DNA of 64,000 nucleotides from Leptothermofonsia sichuanensis E412. Its GTDB lineage: Bacteria; Cyanobacteriota; Cyanobacteriia; Leptolyngbyales; Leptolyngbyaceae. The stretch lies in assembly GCF_019891175.1 (NCBI RefSeq), contig NZ_CP072600.1, positions 1 through 64,000 of the forward strand, in the 5' to 3' direction. Position 1 is the first letter of the stretch. Every line of letters starts with the position of its first letter. This document shows positions 50,540 to 58,457 of the stretch, in pieces. The position numbers and the translations under genes are program-made. Below the pieces are notes generated by a model. That model saw only the letters and a program-made list of their open reading frames with translations, made no database searches and was not told the origin of the DNA.

Positions 50540-51071
50540 ACGGGACGAACTCCAGCGCCAAGCGTTCGAGGAGCGTTTGAAGACAAAAACGGCAGACCAA
50601 ATTATGTTTGTCGATGAAGCCGGCATCGACAATCGAGAAGACTATCCCTATGGCTATTGCAAAATTGGACAACGCTTCCCTGCCCTCAAATCGGGCAAAC
50701 GCAGGGAACGAGTTAGTTGGATTGCCGCGCTGTGCCAACACCAGTTGATGGCCCCCCTGACCTTTGCAGGCTCATGCAACCGCGACGTATTCGAGCTGTG
50801 GTTAGAGCAGTGTTTGCTGCCTCAGGTGCAACCGGGGATGGTGATTGTGATTGACAATGCCAGTTTTCACCGCTCGCAATCCATCGATGAAATTGTGGCT
50901 GCAGCGGGTTGTGAGATTTGGTATTTGCCCCCCTATTCCCCGGACTTGAATCCGATTGAGCATGGGTGGTTTGTGCTCAAAAATTGGATGCGGCAACGAT
51001 GGGATGAATTTGACAATTTCCGTGATTGTGTTGATGCAGCTTTCAAAAGCTGTCCTAACGTGCTCCCGTAA
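50511..51071 (+). CDS. IS630 transposase, catalytic (DDE) part in shifted frame
   Basis: From the A-run the +1 frame reads KKTYGYRERDELQRQAFEERL and continues through MFVDEAGIDN (first Asp), VIVIDNASFHRS (second Asp) and LPPYSPDLNPIEHGW (Glu). The part after the first ATG (50577) is 164 residues. It joins the N-terminal part through one frameshift at A8, which could be transcriptional slippage, programmed shifting or an indel. Confidence 0.85.
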   Translation, partial: VGKKTYGYRERDELQRQAFEERLKTKTADQIMFVDEAGIDNREDYPYGYCKIGQRFPALKSGKRRERVSWIAALCQHQLMAPLTFAGSCNRDVFELWLEQCLLPQVQPGMVIVIDNASFHRSQSIDEIVAAAGCEIWYLPPYSPDLNPIEHGWFVLKNWMRQRWDEFDNFRDCVDAAFKSCPNVLP

Positions 51072-51078
51072 GGCTATA

Positions 51079-51504
51079 TAAGCTCGAAACTGCGTTTCGA
51101 TTCATATTGCTTTTCAGCAACACCAATGTATGATATGGTTTCGCAGATTCCCGTATAGCCTAATTCGGCGAGATTGCAACTTTATTTCTCGGCTCGGTAA
51201 CATTGCCTGAAAGCGCGATGGATTGAGATGGGCGATCGCCCTCATCTGACAGCACCTGTACCTTTGGGCGATCGCCCCCCGGATACCTTTTGGAACGTTG
51301 CACACTGACCCAAGTCTGTCGCTACTCAACCTCTGCGGCTGACCCAAAAGCTGTTGGGAGTGTTCGGCTTGACCCAGATCTCGAAGAACCGAGCCTTTGC
51401 GATTGGGGAGTGAATCGCCTCCCCACCGATAAGCTGACAGAACCAGGGCGCTGAGGGCTAACGACTTGTTAGCCCGTCTGTTCAACACAACTGAGTAGAT
51501 TTAC
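51079..51504. other. Spacer between two IS elements
   Basis: 426 bases. The first 40 are the right half of a family C hairpin. A GGGCTAACGACTTGTTAGCCC palindrome lies near 51457-51477. No gene I can support; the one long frame here lacks protein character. Confidence 0.5.
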
Positions 51505-52362
51505 GGTCGTGTTCTAGACTTGTTGTTTTAGGTTAGATAGCAAAACCAAACTCATAACGGTTAATAAATAGCCCAATCACAATGTCATGCATCAGAATGG
51601 ACTTAGAAAAGCAAATAGTTTTGCGAGCTAATCGCTTCAAGCGCGTGCGTAAAGTCAAATGCTTACGCTCAATCTTCTGCGTGTTCTGTTTGCCAACGGT
51701 ATGAAGACTTGGGTCAAGCTGCCGCTCATAGGTTCCCCAACCATCTGTGTAAAACTGCATAATTCCAAACGGTTCTAATAACGCTTTGAGTTGGAGGAAT
51801 GCTTCATCTTGATGCGTCGCCAACACATAAGCTAATATTTTTCCACTGTGATGGTCAATTGCATGCCATAACCAACGTTGCTGGGCTTTAGACTGGACAA
51901 AACTCCACATTTCATCGGCTTCTGCCTCTGTATCTTCCCCCTGGCAAAGCTTTACGATGCTTTGAGCGGGTTCCAACTCAGCCAGTTTGAGTTCATTCAC
52001 GGCTTTGAGTTGACGATCTTTTTTTTTAATTCCTCAATCACCGTCGTTGGACTAATGTGAAGGACACGGGCAGTGTCTCGAATCCCACTCCCATTCATTG
52101 CCATATCGCTGATTTGTTGCTTGACTTCAGGCAGATACCCTTGATAGGTGTATTGCAAAATAAAGGTGCGCCGATGGCATCCTGAGTTTTGACAAAAGTA
52201 GCGCTGTTTGCCGTCTGGTGTTGTGCCGTGTTTGATCACCTCAATCCCATCACACACAGGGCAGTGAATTGGTTCTAATACCATAACTTGAGTTCCCGCA
52301 ACTACTGACTTCTCCATCTAACCAGTTCTTCGTAAGGAAAACAACAAACCTAGAACATTACC
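51505..52362 (-). mobile_element. IS1-family element, second copy, no target duplication
   Basis: Same ends as the 23.4-kb copy (GGTCGTGTTCTAGACTTGTT at 51505; complement of GGTAATGTTCTAGGTTTGTT ending 52362) and 858 bp long, two bases more. Flanks AGATTTAC (left) and TATTACCG (right) do not match, so the target duplication is lost. This indicates adjacent deletion or recombination. Confidence 0.9.
51533..52317 (-). pseudogene. IS1 transposase, frameshifted copy
   Basis: Protein parts 1-100 (from 52317) and the rest (to 51533) are essentially identical to the intact transposase at 23485. One residue differs (CQGED instead of CQWED). The A-run at the InsA/InsB junction has nine A instead of seven, putting the two parts in different frames. 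Production of full-length protein would need slippage. Confidence 0.85.
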
Positions 52363-52713
52363 TATTACCGAACCACCCTCGTAAAAGTCTATGCTGAGGT
52401 TTGAATCCTCAAGTAGCGCAGTGCCCACCAGAGGACGACGACCCATTGCCAGAACTGCAATATTGCGCTCTACCCCATGCCAAACGACTGTTGCTCCGTA
52501 GACTGAAGTCATGACATTTGTATCATCGGCAAGATTTGCATTGATCCGAATGATGTAGGGCAGCCCAGGTGTTGTAACCATTGCAGGCGGTAAAGTTAGG
52601 GCACCCGCAAAGCCTGTATCAACAACACATTCAACTTCTACATCCTGATGCCCTGGAAGGCGGAGGATAAGGTTAACTTGTGCCTGAAGCCCAGTTACAG
52701 TTCCATGAATCAC
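52363..52713 (-). pseudogene. Retropepsin-like (clan AA) aspartic protease, truncated by IS1
   Basis: GTG 52713 is taken as start: AAGGA lies 7 bases upstream and GTGA overlaps the stop of an upstream fragment. The catalytic motif VVDTGFAGALTLPP and later LVGTALLEDSNLSIDFYEGG are diagnostic for this small cyanobacterial family. IS1 begins right after GSVI, so the last few native residues are replaced by IS-encoded ones. The catalytic Asp is intact, so activity may remain. Confidence 0.8.
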
Positions 52714-52816
52714 GATGCAGTCCTTGTCAATGTGCCGCCAACTGTATAAACGGCGTTGAAGCCGATTCGTTCCGCCCACATTTCTGCATTGGGATGCTTT
52801 GTCTTTAAGCGAAGGC
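52710..52816 (-). pseudogene. Fragment upstream of the aspartic protease
   Basis: An open stretch reading LRLKTKHPNAEMWAERIGFN and ending in TGA at 52712-52710. That stop overlaps the GTG start of the protease, as in a coupled gene pair. The 5' part is cut off by IS630 element 2. Family not recognised. Confidence 0.45.
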
Positions 52817-54035
52817 TAGTAGCTTGTCAAGAAAGAATTGAGGGATAGAGTCGCTTAAGTTTGATGCGAGCATCTTCAGTCGTAAATTGCCAATCAATGG
52901 TGCGAGATTGATCATTTCTGCGTTCTTCCCAAGCAGCAATTTCCCGTTTCAACGTATCTTGATCTGGGATGCGACGATCCAAGCACTGACGGGCTAAAAC
53001 ACTGAGTTCAATTTCTGCCATGTTAAGCCAACTGCCATGTTTTGGTGTGTAATGAATCTCTAATTTGTCTAGAATCCGCTTGGCTTCTTGAGGTGCAAAC
53101 GTCTCATACAAGGCAGATGGGTCATGAATATTGAGTTGGTCATGCACGATGGTAATCCATTCGGCATCGGGGTAACGCACATCCACCAGATATTTCATTT
53201 GTTTGGCATAGTCTTGTTTGGTGCGCCGTTCAGTGACTTCTACATGCCGCCATCCAGCTAAGGGTTCAGAAATCATGAAGAGATTACAGACCCCATTGCG
53301 TTCATATTCATAGTCATAGCGCTTCGGTTGACCGGGTTGGGGGGGAGGGGAACTTGCGTTTCGAGGACTAATTGTTTGCTGGTTTCATCGAAACAAACGA
53401 CTGGGTAGCGCGGGTCATAAGGGCGTGTATAAACGCTCAAAACATCTTCCATGTAGTAAACAAACTCGCCATTGGACTTCGGCGGAATTACCCAGCATTC
53501 CTGCAACCAGGGTTTGAGTTCGTTTTTTTCAGCGTTTGCCGCACGGTTTCATGCGAAATGCTCTCTACATATCCCAACTCAACCAGTTGGTCTGCTAACA
53601 GGCGAACGCTCCATTTCCCTTGTCCTTCAGGAGTCTCGGCACACGCCAGCGCAATCAAATGCGCTTCTTGTTCGCCATCGAGTAAGCGGGGCTTGGTTCG
53701 ACTTGGAGTTTGACGCCCTAAGGCAGCCTCTAAACTCTGTGCAACAAAGCGTTGCCGGACTCGTTCAATCGTAGATACCCTAATATCGAGTGCATCACTG
53801 ATATCTTGATCCCGCCAACCGCCGCCTTCCTGGTTGATGTCAGCTTTCAGCAAAATTCGAGCATGATTGAGTTTATAAACGGATGTTTTTCCGGTTGTTG
53901 TCAGACTTTCTAAAGTCTCCCGCTCTTCACAGCTAAGGGCTACGATGTATCTCTTTTGGGGCATGGTTGGTAAGAGGTATCTGCCTCTCCATTCTCCCCT
54001 AATCTATCCATCAAAACAAAGTTGACAGACTACTA
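52817..54035 (-). mobile_element. IS630-family element 2
   Basis: Ends CTAGTAGCTTGTCAA (left) and CTAGTAGTCTGTCAA (reverse complement of right), differing in two adjacent bases, with TA at 52817-52818 and 54034-54035 as target duplication. It is inserted into a PIN toxin gene whose start is at 54085. About 1.2 kb, one transposase gene with two frameshifts. Confidence 0.88.
52827..53964 (-). pseudogene. IS630 transposase with two frameshifts
   Basis: Three frames together give one transposase: HTH part (VALSCEERETLESLTTTGKT to SHETVRQTLKK), middle (QECWVIPPKSNGEFVYYMED, VVCFDETSKQLV with Asp) and end (WITIVHDQLNIHDPSALYE, HYTPKHGSWLNMAEIELSVL with Glu). The first break is a seven-A run (eight would restore LKKNEL) near 53520. 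The second is a C-run near 53340 (PPPQPGQPKRYDYEY would follow). Both breaks are in homopolymers, so sequencing error or real decay must be separated. Confidence 0.85.
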
Positions 54036-54085
54036 GATTCACTGTCCCACCAGATAAAGGTGTGAGTATCAAGCAAGAGTTTCAT
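54035..54085 (-). pseudogene. VapC-type PIN toxin, N-terminal stub
   Basis: ATG 54085 reads MKLLLDTHTFIWWDSES, the typical start of a VapC/PIN toxin with the first catalytic Asp. IS630 element 2 interrupts it at codon 17. The start overlaps the antitoxin stop (ATGA at 54082-54085), the normal organisation of this pair. Confidence 0.8.
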
Positions 54086-54303
54086 TCGTCTCCGAGCCAA
54101 AAACTATCTGGGAGGGGCTGATCAAAATCATCGTGCATCACGAAGGCCCCAGGATGAAGATCTGGCTGCCGCACCTGGAGCTGGTGGTAGTCTGTTGGCT
54201 CTAGCATCTTCACTTCAACCCATTGCAGGAGACGAGTTGCTAGATGAAACTGATCTTGCCAACTTAAGTTTTGGGCAGCGTCGAGTAGCTCTTGTAAGCT
54301 CAT
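54082..54303 (-). CDS. DUF2281-like antitoxin of the disrupted VapC pair
   Basis: 73 residues: N-terminal helices LQELLDAAQNLSWQDQFHLATRLLQW, then the toxin-wrapping tail HPGAFVMHDDFDQPLPDSFWLG, characteristic of DUF2281-type antitoxins in cyanobacteria. It overlaps the PIN toxin start by 4 bases. With the toxin broken it has no visible function apart from possible operator binding. Confidence 0.8.
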   Translation of the reverse strand: MSLQELLDAAQNLSWQDQFHLATRLLQWVEVKMLEPTDYHQLQVRQPDLHPGAFVMHDDFDQPLPDSFWLGDE

Positions 54304-54557
54304 ATCGGTCTTTCTTCGACAAGGAGGTGTACTTGCATATTACTTGCCGTCCTGGGCTAAAGATTACCGAAAGCGGCATAAGCTAGCCCTGCCTGGAGAT
54401 ATATGATGATGTCGTTTGATGGGGCTGGAGGATTGCGGATGGCTACGGGAACCAGGCTGCTGGGATTGGCAATGGTCTGTAACGGTCGATTGGCGGCGGA
54501 CTGCATTGCCCTGGAAGCATCCAGTACAATAGTGCTGTCAGGATACTGTCAGGCTTG

Positions 54558-56456
54558 CTACCGGAGCGATCGCCGCACGGTTGTACTCAACCCATCGACC
54601 AGGAAGGTCAGCAGCACAAATCCCCCCAGGGTGACCACCATTCCTCGATAGTCAAAGCTGCTCAACTGCTCCATTAATACGCGCCCTAAACCGCCGGCTC
54701 CAACCAGTCCCACAATCACCGTTTCCCGCATACACACTTCCCAGCGATAGAGATCGTATGCCAGAAACCGGGGCAGGGTCAGTGGCAGCACCCCGTAAAG
54801 AAATACAAGGGAAGCGGGTGCTCCCTGAGCCTTGAGTGCCTCCAGGGGACGAAAATCCAGATTTTCAATCACTTCTGCTTTCAATCGCCCCAGAATTCCC
54901 AGATTATGGAGTCCGAGGGCGATCGCTCCTGGCAAAATCCCTGGAAACAGAACATACAAGAGTACCAGTGCCCAGATTGGAGCCGGAATGGCTCGACACA
55001 GGAGCAACCCTGACCGACTCAGTAACAGCAGCATCCAAGCTGCAAGACGGCTGCCCACCCGCGCCCGCCCCGGATTGAGCAACCCTCCTGGCAGAAAGAA
55101 GTTGTGGGCTGCTGGAAATGCCAGCAGTGCTCCTCCAATGGCGGCCAGGGCGATCGCCAGTACTGACATAGACACTGTCTGTACGGACAGCCTGACCAGC
55201 GGCAGTGCTGCCTCCCAATCGGGTGGAAAACAGGACTGCACAATAGTCACCAGCCGTTGCCAGGTCACAGGTGCCCACAGTCTGGTGAAGTCGGCACCGA
55301 CGTACCAGACGCAGAAGGCAAGGAAAAGGAGAGGTAACAGGTAACGGGTAACGGATAATAGACGAAACAGTGGGGCAAAAGGGTAAGGCAGCCAATTTTC
55401 GTCTTTTGCCTTTCGCCCTCTGACACCGGGCACCTGATACCGGACACGGGACACCTGCTTCTGCACATTCAAATCCAGCCGACTGGCACAGCCCCATCGT
55501 TGCCTCAGCCATGCACTTGAGAAGTCAACACATCCATTGAGCAGGAAAAGGGCATAAAAAAATGTCCAGAGCTGTTCATAACGAAGGGATTGCAGACTGA
55601 GCATGATTTCATAGCCCAATCCACCTGCACCGATAATGCCCAGAACGGCTGCTGAGCGAATGGAACACTCAAATCGATAGAAGCTGTAGGAAAGGAGGTT
55701 GAGAAATGCCTGGGGCAACAGGCTGTAAAAAAAAGCCGTCAAGGGTGCAACCCCGCTGTTGAGCAGCACCTTTAGAGGCTGACGGGGAGTTTCATCCAGA
55801 AGCTCGGAAAAGACTTTGGCGGTGATTGCGCCAAACGGGACGGCGATCGCCAGCACAGCCACCAGCGGATCCAGCCCAAACAGGTTAACAAAAATCAATC
55901 CCCAGATCAGTTCATGAATGGCACGGGGAACTGCCAGCACACTACGAGCGAGGAGGAAAGGAGAATGGAATATGGGGAATGGAAAACGCAAACTCCCCAT
56001 CGTTCGCCGATTACCGGGCATCGGCTGCCCCGAAACAGATTCCCACCAGACTTCGGAACAGAAGATCCCGCCAATTAACCCCAGTAGTACACTGAGGAAA
56101 GTACCACAAACAGCGTATGCCAGGGTTTTGAGGGTTGCGTTCCAGGTAATTTGGAGCAGCGCAGGACTGAGATCTGGATGAATGCTGGCGCTGAGAAATC
56201 GCCAGAACTGGGGCAAACCATTGGGGTTCAACAGTTCCTTCTGAAATACACCAGCCTGCCACAGGGAAAGGGCAATAGCGGCGATCGCCCCCCCTGCCCA
56301 CAGGATCGGTGGACTGAACAATGGTGAATGAGAGCGCAGGTAGGAAGGTTTTGACACAGATGAAACGGTTCTGGTGGTGAAGTATTCAGCTACGCTCCAC
56401 TGTATAGCAATACCCATGTGGGTTAGGCTAAGTTTGCGATCGCAAACCTGTGTCAT
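54558..56456 (-). CDS. Tandem-fused PhnE-type ABC permease
   Basis: 632 residues with two copies of the phosphonate-permease domain. Each copy ends in the EAA-type loop (LNSGVAPLTAFFYSLLPQAF..; LKAQGAPASLVFLYGVLPLTLPRF) and a VLGIIGAGGLGYEI / VIVGLVGAGGLGRVL signature. Normally two PhnE subunits pair, so the fusion supplies a complete channel. Linkers near 160-170 and 335-360 are repeat-like. The true start may be later than 56456. No PhnC ATPase or PhnD binding protein is visible on either side here; they may lie elsewhere. Confidence 0.85.
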   Translation of the reverse strand: MTQVCDRKLSLTHMGIAIQWSVAEYFTTRTVSSVSKPSYLRSHSPLFSPPILWAGGAIAAIALSLWQAGVFQKELLNPNGLPQFWRFLSASIHPDLSPALLQITWNATLKTLAYAVCGTFLSVLLGLIGGIFCSEVWWESVSGQPMPGNRRTMGSLRFPFPIFHSPFLLARSVLAVPRAIHELIWGLIFVNLFGLDPLVAVLAIAVPFGAITAKVFSELLDETPRQPLKVLLNSGVAPLTAFFYSLLPQAFLNLLSYSFYRFECSIRSAAVLGIIGAGGLGYEIMLSLQSLRYEQLWTFFYALFLLNGCVDFSSAWLRQRWGCASRLDLNVQKQVSRVRYQVPGVRGRKAKDENWLPYPFAPLFRLLSVTRYLLPLLFLAFCVWYVGADFTRLWAPVTWQRLVTIVQSCFPPDWEAALPLVRLSVQTVSMSVLAIALAAIGGALLAFPAAHNFFLPGGLLNPGRARVGSRLAAWMLLLLSRSGLLLCRAIPAPIWALVLLYVLFPGILPGAIALGLHNLGILGRLKAEVIENLDFRPLEALKAQGAPASLVFLYGVLPLTLPRFLAYDLYRWEVCMRETVIVGLVGAGGLGRVLMEQLSSFDYRGMVVTLGGFVLLTFLVDGLSTTVRRSLR

Positions 56457-56540
56457 GCTGTTCTTTTTCCCCTGTCCTCTGCTATGTTAAGACGGCTGTA
56501 GGAACTGCCATTGATCAGGCACAATAGGGGCAGGATCTTC

Positions 56541-56602
56541 TATAGCCCTTTTTAAGGGTGTGAGGTACTTCACTCAACTTCACTCAATTGAGAAACGCCA
56601 TA
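56541..56602. mobile_element. MITE-like element, TATAGC ends, copy 2 (short)
   Basis: 62 bp: TATAGCCCTTTTTAAGGGTG to TCAATTGAGAAACGCCATA. The central hairpin is mostly deleted. It ends 11 bases before the start of the coiled-coil membrane protein gene, so it may supply part of that gene's 5' region. Confidence 0.65.
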
Positions 56603-56612
56603 GCGTAAAGCC

Positions 56613-56912
56613 ATGCAGTCTACAGAAGAATCTGATAACTTTCAAAGGCAGGTGTTAGAAAGTTTAGACAGACTGACCACCAACCTGGGGCAGCTATCCA
56701 CCGATGTGGAACAGTTGTCTACCGATGTGGAACAGTTGTCTACCGATGTGGAACAGTTATCTACCGATGTGGAGCAACTGAAACAGGAACTTGCTCTCAC
56801 AAATACCAGAGTGGATACCTACCAGAAGGCATCCAATCAGGTCGTCAACCTTGCTTTTGGGCTAATTGCGACAGCCACAATTACTATCATCATTACTACA
56901 GTCACCCGGTAA
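56613..56912 (+). CDS. Coiled-coil protein with 21-bp repeat and C-terminal TM
   Basis: 99 residues. LSTDVEQ is repeated four times in a row from residue 28, each unit encoded by a near-identical 21-bp block (TTGTCTACCGATGTGGAACAG). A seven-residue period is exactly a coiled-coil heptad, so repeat gain or loss changes coil length without breaking it. Then KQELALTNTRVDTYQKA and a TM (VNLAFGLIATATITIIITTV). Likely a small membrane-anchored oligomer; function unknown. Confidence 0.7.
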   Translation: MQSTEESDNFQRQVLESLDRLTTNLGQLSTDVEQLSTDVEQLSTDVEQLSTDVEQLKQELALTNTRVDTYQKASNQVVNLAFGLIATATITIIITTVTR

Positions 56913-56969
56913 AGGCGGCTGTTCCTGGAGTGGTGTTTGTAACCTTCCGTTATTCAGCACCACCGGGAT

Positions 56970-58457
56970 TTAGACCGTGACCCGGTTGGGATTGGCAGTT
57001 CCGGCTAACAGAGTGGTTACCTCTGCTGGCGATAGATTTGGGTTAGCACTCAGAATCAGCGCTGCTACGCCTGCCACATGGGGCGTTGCCATCGAAGTAC
57101 CGCTGTAACTGCGATAGGTGTTATTGGGTGTGGTGGAATAAACGCTGACTCCGGGGGCTACCACATAATTCAGTGGAGAAGATCCAGCCGAGTTCGAGAA
57201 ACCTGCCACCTTGTTATTGCGGTCTACTGCCCCAACCGCAATGCCATACTGGGTCGCCAGTCGCGCCGGATAACCAGGCTGACTTTGGGATTCGTTTCCA
57301 GATGCCATGACGACCATAGCTCCCAACTGGGTGGCATACTGAATGGCTGCCTGAATGTCAGAGGAAAAACCACCACCCAGACTGAGGTTGATGACATCTG
57401 CGCCATTGTTGACAGCGTAGCGAATCCCGGCGGCGATATTGGCACTATTCCCGCTACCGTTGGCATCCAGCACGCGCACAGGCATGATCTGGGCATTGTA
57501 AGCAACGCCCGTGGCACCAAAGCTGTTATTGACAGCAGCAATGGTTCCGGCTACGTGGGTGCCATGCCCATTGGGGTCAGTGGGTGTATTGTCCCGCTGT
57601 ACGAAGTCCCAACCTCGAATGTCATCAATAAACCCATTGCCATCATCATCAATACCGTTGCCAGGAATTTCCCGTGTATTGATCCAGATATTGGCACTCA
57701 GGTCTGGATGGGTGTAGTCTACGCCAGTATCAATCACCGCTACCACAACTCCCTGTCCGGTATAGCCTCTGGCCCAAACTTCTGGAGCATTGATCTGGTC
57801 AAGGTTCCAGTTATTGCCCCCCAGGTTAGCAACCGCCGGGAAAGGACTCTGCCCGATCGCCCCAGCGACGGCGGCTGAAGCATCGACCAACCCATAGCCA
57901 TAGGTGGAATTAAAGCCCGCTGGTGCTGGAAAAGAAGAGGTGCTACCGGCGGCAGAGAGGGTAAGGGTATAGTTTGTATTGCCGCTGTACTGGTAAACGC
58001 GCACGTAATAGGTGCCGGCATTGAGGGTCCGGGTAATCGATTCATCCAGGTTTCTGGGGTTGGTTGAACTTTGCAGGACAGCCCCGCCCGCGCTCAAAAG
58101 TTGCACATCGGCATCAGCAGTCATCCCAGTGAGCACCAGGTTGAAATTGACTGTTGAGCCGACAGAAAACTGATAGAAGTCATTACGGTCTGTATTGCCA
58201 ACGGAATCCGATAGGGACACTGGACTGCTGCCAAGGGCACCAATGTTGTAAGCAGTGGCACGGGTATTGCCAGGATCTGGGGTGAGCAGGGCAGTGGAGG
58301 TACTTGCCCGAAATAGACGTTCCGTAAAAAAGGCATCATGCAATTCGGACCTGATTTTTTGGGAAACAATTCTGCTCAGATCTGAAATTGCCAGGGAAGA
58401 TGTCCTGAAGGAGTCGGAATAGCTGAAGTAGTCAGCCGATCGTGATTTGCAAAACAT
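56970..58457 (-). CDS. PPC-domain subtilisin-like protease (S8)
   Basis: 495 residues; AGAGGTGA precedes the ATG. Residues 60-170: pre-peptidase C-terminal (PPC) beta domain (DRNDFYQFSVGSTVNFNLVL, YYVRVYQYSGNTNYTLTL). Residues 183-225: a GYGLVDASAAVAGAIGQ linker. Catalytic domain 225-495 with Asp243 (VAVIDTGVDY), His298 (NGHGTHVAG) and Ser455 (SGTSMATPHVAG). The PPC domain precedes the catalytic domain, as in other cyanobacterial members. No signal peptide is evident in the first 50 residues. Confidence 0.9.
   Translation of the reverse strand: MFCKSRSADYFSYSDSFRTSSLAISDLSRIVSQKIRSELHDAFFTERLFRASTSTALLTPDPGNTRATAYNIGALGSSPVSLSDSVGNTDRNDFYQFSVGSTVNFNLVLTGMTADADVQLLSAGGAVLQSSTNPRNLDESITRTLNAGTYYVRVYQYSGNTNYTLTLSAAGSTSSFPAPAGFNSTYGYGLVDASAAVAGAIGQSPFPAVANLGGNNWNLDQINAPEVWARGYTGQGVVVAVIDTGVDYTHPDLSANIWINTREIPGNGIDDDGNGFIDDIRGWDFVQRDNTPTDPNGHGTHVAGTIAAVNNSFGATGVAYNAQIMPVRVLDANGSGNSANIAAGIRYAVNNGADVINLSLGGGFSSDIQAAIQYATQLGAMVVMASGNESQSQPGYPARLATQYGIAVGAVDRNNKVAGFSNSAGSSPLNYVVAPGVSVYSTTPNNTYRSYSGTSMATPHVAGVAALILSANPNLSPAEVTTLLAGTANPNRVTV

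Larger units (their letters stand above)
50124..51078 (+). mobile_element. IS630-family element 1
   Basis: 26-bp imperfect terminal repeats: left TATAGCCCTACGAAGAGGGG and right (reverse complement) TATAGCCTTACGGGAGCACG; the outer 12 bp match but for one base and the inner 7 match exactly. TA flanks both ends, the IS630 target. It is inserted into a family C hairpin repeat (GTTGCTGA..ATATGAA left, TTCATAT..TCAGCAAC right). Confidence 0.85.

Noticed and set aside
51457-51477. GGCTAACGACTTGTTAGCC palindrome as an integron attC site
   Set aside because: It has a GTTAG-type core but no second core pair at attC spacing and no integrase or cassette array. Treated as a simple hairpin.
51114-51488. 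124-codon frame between IS630 and IS1
   Set aside because: Rich in Arg, Ser and Leu with no domain; the DNA includes repeat halves and palindromes. Judged a chance frame.
23440-52362. Firm call of a functional composite transposon
   Set aside because: The right IS1 copy lacks a target duplication and no outer duplication joins the two copies' outer ends, so the unit cannot be shown to have moved as a whole.
54403-54651. 82-codon plus-strand frame before the PhnE gene end
   Set aside because: Overlaps the PhnE 3' end antisense and has no protein features; the 54304-54557 spacer appears non-coding.
56688-56780. Regular 21-bp repeats as a CRISPR-like array
   Set aside because: The units are contiguous with no spacers and encode protein heptads in frame.
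57078-57878. Long open frame antisense to the PPC-subtilase
   Set aside because: Caused by the codon pattern of the real gene on the other strand; Cys/Arg/Ile-rich with no family.
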